Positions 60,511 through 64,000 of a stretch of DNA of 64,000 nt are shown in pieces. The DNA comes from Cyclobacterium qasimii M12-11B (GTDB lineage: Bacteria > Bacteroidota > Bacteroidia > Cytophagales > Cyclobacteriaceae). How positions within the stretch are numbered: the first letter of the stretch is position 1; each line of letters opens with the position of its first letter. The translations under genes were made by a program, and so were the position numbers. The notes beneath the pieces are model-generated. The model was not told where the DNA came from and did no database searches. It saw only the letters and a program-made list of their open reading frames with translations. Location: positions 124,001 through 188,000 of the forward strand of contig NZ_ATNM01000064.1 of the NCBI RefSeq assembly GCF_000427295.1, given 5' to 3'.

Positions 60511-62223
60511 CTATTTTTTTACACTTGCCATTTTATAAACTTTCCCATCTGCTTTGGTAAAAAGATACATTTCTCCACTGGCATCTTTGCCAAATCGGAG
60601 GTCTACCCTTCTACTTCCAGCCAATTTTTCAAGGGGAATAGATACTCCTTTATATTCAATTGTCCATTCATAAATAGGCGCCTGTTTGCCGACTTCAAGA
60701 TCAGCTATATTTACATAAAATAGTCTCCCTCTGGTTATGTCTCCAAAAAGATATTTTCCATTCAAGCCAGGTACTTCTGTTCCAGTATATTCGAAACCAC
60801 CTGAAATTGCATTCCCTTCATCGTGGTCATACATGGCTACGGGATAAGAAAACCCAAAGGAATTCTCATTTTCAGGCAAGGGAAAAACCATGTTAGAATC
60901 GTCTTCTGGTTTTAACCTAAAAGTACCCTCTCTTACAGGCCAACCATAATCATCTCCAGGTCGAAGCATGTAAAGGGATTCAATTTGTCCCTGACCTATA
61001 TTGGAAACAAGAATTTCCCCCGTTTTAGTCCAGGTAATTCTATGTGGATTTCTAAAGCCATGGGCGTAGATCTCTGGCATCCAGCCTTTGTCATTACCTA
61101 CGAAGGGATTGTCTTCAGGGATTCCGTATTTACCATTGCTACTGTTATTTCCTAGTGGATCGATCCGGTAAACGGCCCCCCAAGGTTGGGTAGGCCCATG
61201 GGAAATCCATGCATGTCCCCTTCCCTCAGAACCACCATCACCTATACCTATAAAAAGCAAGCCGAAATCCTTGTCTCCTTTTTTGGCATATGGGTTGAAA
61301 GCAATCTCTTGCATTCCGTGAATAGCAGAAGCCATATCTATCCTGAAAAGCTCTCTGTGTTCAGTAGTATTGAGAGGAACTTCTAGTGGATCATTTGTTT
61401 TCCATTCAGTCACTACCCACTGCATATCGCTTTTGATGCTATCCCCAAATGCAAAATCAGCTGGAATTGTATGTGGTTTTTCTGTGTGATTGGTATAAAA
61501 CAATCCGTTTTCTTCAAAATCAGGATGAAAGGCAAAACTTCCAAAGCCTGTGGCCAGACCAGGTTGATTTATAAAGTCAGGCATTTCTTGCTCCATATCC
61601 AGGTACAATTTGGTTTCCCCTCCTTCCATCAGGTACATCTTTCCCCGTAAATCCAGCATGTACATGTCCTTGGTTATCGGGTGATAATCCATTTTGGCAA
61701 TTCTAGTCAAAGGCTTTTTATCTGCGGAAGCAGGAATGGTGCTGATCAATTCCAGGTTGACAACCAGGTCAGACATGGGTATTTTTTCTGGAATTGGGTT
61801 TCCTATAGAATCCAATACCGCTTCTAAATTCTCCGCCGGTGCTTCATGCTGGTGCATATAGGCAATGATATTGTCTATATCATCTTCTTCTAAATGGCTA
61901 AAGGAAGGCATATAGGTTTTGTATCTTTCAAAAGCTAAACGTGCCCTTTCATCCCCATTGTCAATCATTTCGGCAGGATTTTCAATAAAAGAGCGCATCC
62001 AATCAAGTGGCTGTTCCTTTGTAATACCGCCTAGATGTGGTCCGATACCGTTTTTCTTAAAGGAGTGGCAACTGCTACAATTTGCCTGGAATAAATTTTC
62101 TCCGGCCTCAAGGCTGGTTTGATCCATGGGAATCAATTCTTCCAAAGGCTTGTCCTTAGAACTACATGACCAACAAAAAGCTGTAATAAACAGGAGAAAC
62201 AAGAGGTTATTAAATGGGTTCAT
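60511..62223 (-). CDS. cytochrome c - PQQ-dependent sugar (glucose/sorbosone) dehydrogenase fusion
   Basis: 570 residues. Lipobox CWSC (Cys20). An N-terminal cytochrome c covers ~38-130, with ANCSSCHSFKKNGIGPHLGG (Cys49, Cys52, His53) and a Met ligand in TYMPSF. Residues ~155-568 are a glucose/sorbosone dehydrogenase beta-propeller: GLATGFGSFAFHPDFEENG, GIGDGGSEGRGHAW, YAHGFRNPHRITWT, GDDYGWPVREGTF, FGFSYPVAMYDHDEG, GKYLFGDITRGRLFYVNI. Ca/PQQ-binding Arg and His fit the GFRNPHR segment. It is the first gene of the operon. It would oxidise an aldose in the periplasm and hand electrons to its own heme; the adjacent PVC-type enzyme is a second such oxidase. Confidence 0.9.
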   Translation of the reverse strand: MNPFNNLLFLLFITAFCWSCSSKDKPLEELIPMDQTSLEAGENLFQANCSSCHSFKKNGIGPHLGGITKEQPLDWMRSFIENPAEMIDNGDERARLAFERYKTYMPSFSHLEEDDIDNIIAYMHQHEAPAENLEAVLDSIGNPIPEKIPMSDLVVNLELISTIPASADKKPLTRIAKMDYHPITKDMYMLDLRGKMYLMEGGETKLYLDMEQEMPDFINQPGLATGFGSFAFHPDFEENGLFYTNHTEKPHTIPADFAFGDSIKSDMQWVVTEWKTNDPLEVPLNTTEHRELFRIDMASAIHGMQEIAFNPYAKKGDKDFGLLFIGIGDGGSEGRGHAWISHGPTQPWGAVYRIDPLGNNSSNGKYGIPEDNPFVGNDKGWMPEIYAHGFRNPHRITWTKTGEILVSNIGQGQIESLYMLRPGDDYGWPVREGTFRLKPEDDSNMVFPLPENENSFGFSYPVAMYDHDEGNAISGGFEYTGTEVPGLNGKYLFGDITRGRLFYVNIADLEVGKQAPIYEWTIEYKGVSIPLEKLAGSRRVDLRFGKDASGEMYLFTKADGKVYKMASVKK

Positions 62224-62765
62224 AGATTAATGGTACTGTCAAAATGCGATTTAATCAATTAAAATACGGAGCCAATCTACTTTATTATCGTTATATAAAA
62301 AAAATCTTATTTATCAATGGCTGAAATAAATCCTTTTTCAGCCTATTATTTGTTCATTTTTCACAAGAGGAGCTTACCACACGGGTTGGAATAGGCCAAA
62401 CCCCAATGGTTCTTGCATCAAAACTCCTACCTGGCCAGATTTCACCAATAGTATAGGAGGAGTTTGGATTTGCTCAATCCGAGTAAAGGTGACCATGATG
62501 CGGCTTGTTTTAAGCATCCTATCCATCACACCAAATCAAAGTAAGGAGACAATGCTATAATCATACTATTTAGGTGATACTCCATGAGTTATTGGTGAAA
62601 AAATTATTTTAAGCCATGGTGAAAAATTGTTTTCAATTACTTGCCTATTATTTTTCCAGGTCTGAGAATCGAGGGGTAATCACAATTTTTAGTAACTAAA
62701 GCTTATCCCTATCAATTAGTTAGAACATTCATGTAAAAAAGCCGACTTCCTTCAAGGTGATTTTT
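62224..62765. other. intergenic region between divergent genes
   Basis: This gap holds the promoters of the sugar-oxidation operon (minus strand) and of the TonB receptor gene (plus strand). No reading frame is supported. The stretch just upstream of 62766 contains an imperfect hairpin (AAAAGCCGACTTCC / GGTGATTTTT) that I do not call a terminator. No repeat family member was seen here. Confidence 0.4.
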
Positions 62766-62773
62766 TATATTTG
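62766..62773 (+). promoter_or_regulatory. TAnnTTTG -7 box for the TonB receptor gene
   Basis: TATATTTG matches the Bacteroidota -7 consensus exactly and lies 28 bases before the ATG at 62802. A clear -33 TTG is not visible, so it is a moderate call. Confidence 0.55.
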
Positions 62774-62801
62774 CCTCTATTTAATATACCAAAATATCCT
62801 C

Positions 62802-64000
62802 ATGAAGAATATCAACCTTTTATTCCTATTTCTAATCTTTTTGGTTTCCCAACCAACTTTCTCACAATCGGACAACTTTGGTGAAATTCAAGGAAAAGTG
62901 ATAGACGGGGACGGAGGGGCCCCTTTAGGCTTTGCCACTATAAGTGTTTTTTCTCTAGAATCAGAAAGCAGAAAACTCATCAATGGCGGTATCACTTCAG
63001 AGGATGGTAGTTTTAACATATCTCTTCCTCAAGGCACATTCGATGTTTTAGTAGAATTTATGGGCTATAAGGCTTCAGAATTAAATGAAATAACCATCAA
63101 TCGGGAAAACCGAAAACGAATTCTTGGGGAAATTAGCCTATCAGCAGACGCAGAGAATTTAGATGAAGTCGTTGTGCAGGGTGAAAAAACATTAATGGAA
63201 TTATCGCTAGACAAACGAATTTTCAATGTTGGTAAAGACCTGTCTAATGCCGGAAGAACTGCTAATGATGTTTTAATGAATTTACCTTCAATTTCAGTAG
63301 ACCCTGAAGGAGGGGTTAGCTTAAGAGGTTCAAGCAATGTGCGGATCCTTGTGGATGGAAAGCCTTCTGGTCTGGTTAGTTTCAAAGGCAGTAGTGGGCT
63401 TCAGCAATTACCAGCAAGTATGATTGAGACGGTAGAGGTAATCACCAACCCTTCTGCTCGCTATGAAGCCGAAGGAATGGCAGGAGTAATCAATATCATA
63501 TTGAAAAAAGAAAACACCCAAGGTTTTAATGCCTCTTTTGAAGGTACCGTCGGAAATCCTGACAACTTCGGCCTGGCAGCAAACCTTAATTACCGACACA
63601 AAAAGATCAACTGGTTTGTCAATTACGGTGTAGCTTATAAAAAGACCCCAAGGGAAGGCACTATCATGCAAGAAGTTAGCAATGAGGACACCACTTTTTA
63701 TTCGCATCAATCTACCACTGGAACAGTAAGTGGAATCAATAACAACATCCGTGCTGGCTTAGATTACTACTTTAATGAAAATAGTATACTGACAGGATCC
63801 TACCTTTGGAGACGCAGTGATTCAAGAAGACTGACCGACATTAGATACAATGACTATGAAGTTGAAGGGGGGGCTTTACAAAGCTACACCCTCCGCACGC
63901 AAGATGAAGATGAAAAAGAACCCAATTCAGAATTTAACCTGGCGTACAAGCGAAGTTTTGAGCAAAGCGGTCATGTTTTAACTGGTACCATTACTTATCT
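62802..64000 (+). CDS. TonB-dependent outer-membrane beta-barrel receptor, 5' part (runs off window)
   Basis: An open frame from the ATG at 62802 runs to the window end (about 399 residues visible). Signal peptide NINLLFLFLIFLVSQPTFS; then a carboxypeptidase-regulatory-like domain (~25-115: QGKVIDGDGGAPLGFATISV, LPQGTFDVLVEFMGYKA). A TonB-dependent plug follows: AENLDEVVVQGEKTLMELSL, NLPSISVDPEGGVSLRGSSN, VRILVDGKPSG and IETVEVITNPSARYEAEGMA, then GVINIILKKENTQGF. This is the non-SusC type of outer-membrane beta-barrel family that often imports metals, cofactors or peptides. No SusD partner is visible. Ligand unknown. Confidence 0.9.
   Translation, partial: MKNINLLFLFLIFLVSQPTFSQSDNFGEIQGKVIDGDGGAPLGFATISVFSLESESRKLINGGITSEDGSFNISLPQGTFDVLVEFMGYKASELNEITINRENRKRILGEISLSADAENLDEVVVQGEKTLMELSLDKRIFNVGKDLSNAGRTANDVLMNLPSISVDPEGGVSLRGSSNVRILVDGKPSGLVSFKGSSGLQQLPASMIETVEVITNPSARYEAEGMAGVINIILKKENTQGFNASFEGTVGNPDNFGLAANLNYRHKKINWFVNYGVAYKKTPREGTIMQEVSNEDTTFYSHQSTTGTVSGINNNIRAGLDYYFNENSILTGSYLWRRSDSRRLTDIRYNDYEVEGGALQSYTLRTQDEDEKEPNSEFNLAYKRSFEQSGHVLTGTITY

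Noticed and set aside
1-64000. tRNA, rRNA, CRISPR arrays, riboswitches, prophage or insertion sequences
   Set aside because: I looked for tRNA T-loop-like GGTTCGA contexts, regular short repeats with spacers, transposase or integrase motifs and found none convincing. A covariance-model scan would be needed to exclude RNA genes.

Overview
The window is AT-rich DNA from a Bacteroidota chromosome, most likely a marine or aquatic member of the Cytophagales (Cyclobacteriaceae-like; the family is inferred, not proven). Supporting signs are a SusC/SusD pair under a FecI/FecR-type sigma/anti-sigma couple, many lipoproteins and SGNH hydrolases, DUF5995, DUF6503, DUF6528, DUF1080 and YwqK proteins, an archaeal-type glycyl-tRNA synthetase, and TAnnTTTG-type promoter boxes. 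No rRNA, tRNA, CRISPR array, integrase or insertion sequence was seen.

Layout. 1-1007 (minus) is the 5' part of a RecQ-like helicase gene with an unusual N-terminal region; its leader holds an imperfect inverted repeat. 1444-3587 holds two ~400-bp intergenic repeats that bracket one MDR oxidoreductase gene. 3732-9992 holds DUF5995, a glycine-zipper protein, a secreted beta-helix protein, DUF1919, an SGNH hydrolase and DUF1330. 10413-15403 is a forward run that looks like an electrophile/redox response: TetR with a perfect palindromic operator, a CurA-like reductase, a DJ-1/PfpI protein, YoaK, an SDR and a DUF6503 lipoprotein.

15524-32593 (minus) is a polysaccharide- or glycolipid-utilisation locus. 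In transcription order it encodes an ECF sigma factor, FecR, SusC, SusD, a CE12-like esterase, a neutral-ceramidase-like hydrolase, a large alpha/beta esterase, a type I sulfatase, and a 1093-residue chimera (degenerate SGNH, beta-propeller dehydrogenase, HEAT, cupredoxin). 33058-38537 holds an alpha/alpha-toroid Tat protein, two Tat-exported ferritin-like proteins, an uncharacterised propeller-like secreted protein and a GyrI-like protein. 38824-40356 is a DoxX / OhrR-like MarR / nitroreductase operon. 40469-43958 is a compact six-gene operon: ECF sigma, small single-span anti-sigma, CnrX/Spy-like periplasmic protein, YHYH lipoprotein, YwqK-type protein and SCO copper chaperone. It is my best candidate for an under-described system.

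44034-53593 holds metabolic and housekeeping genes: 2-hydroxyacid dehydrogenase, RibD-like reductase, ZIP transporter, Ldh-family oxidoreductase, DUF1080, DksA-like, ScpB, RluB-type pseudouridine synthase and a mercuric-reductase-like flavoprotein. 53.7-55.2 kb holds REP/BIME-like repeats around a cupin / group III truncated hemoglobin operon. 55301-62223 (minus) runs cytochrome c-PQQ sugar dehydrogenase, TIM-barrel isomerase/epimerase, PVC-type heme dehydrogenase, then glyS. 62802 to the end is a TonB-dependent outer-membrane receptor, cut by the window edge.

Sequence quality. Seven genes (fecR twice, the small anti-sigma, ZIP, DUF1080, rluB-like, the flavoprotein and glyS) each become a normal full-length protein if one base is added or removed in an A/T run. 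Because glyS should be essential, most of these are probably sequence errors, not real gene loss. I list them as frameshifted genes over their full span.
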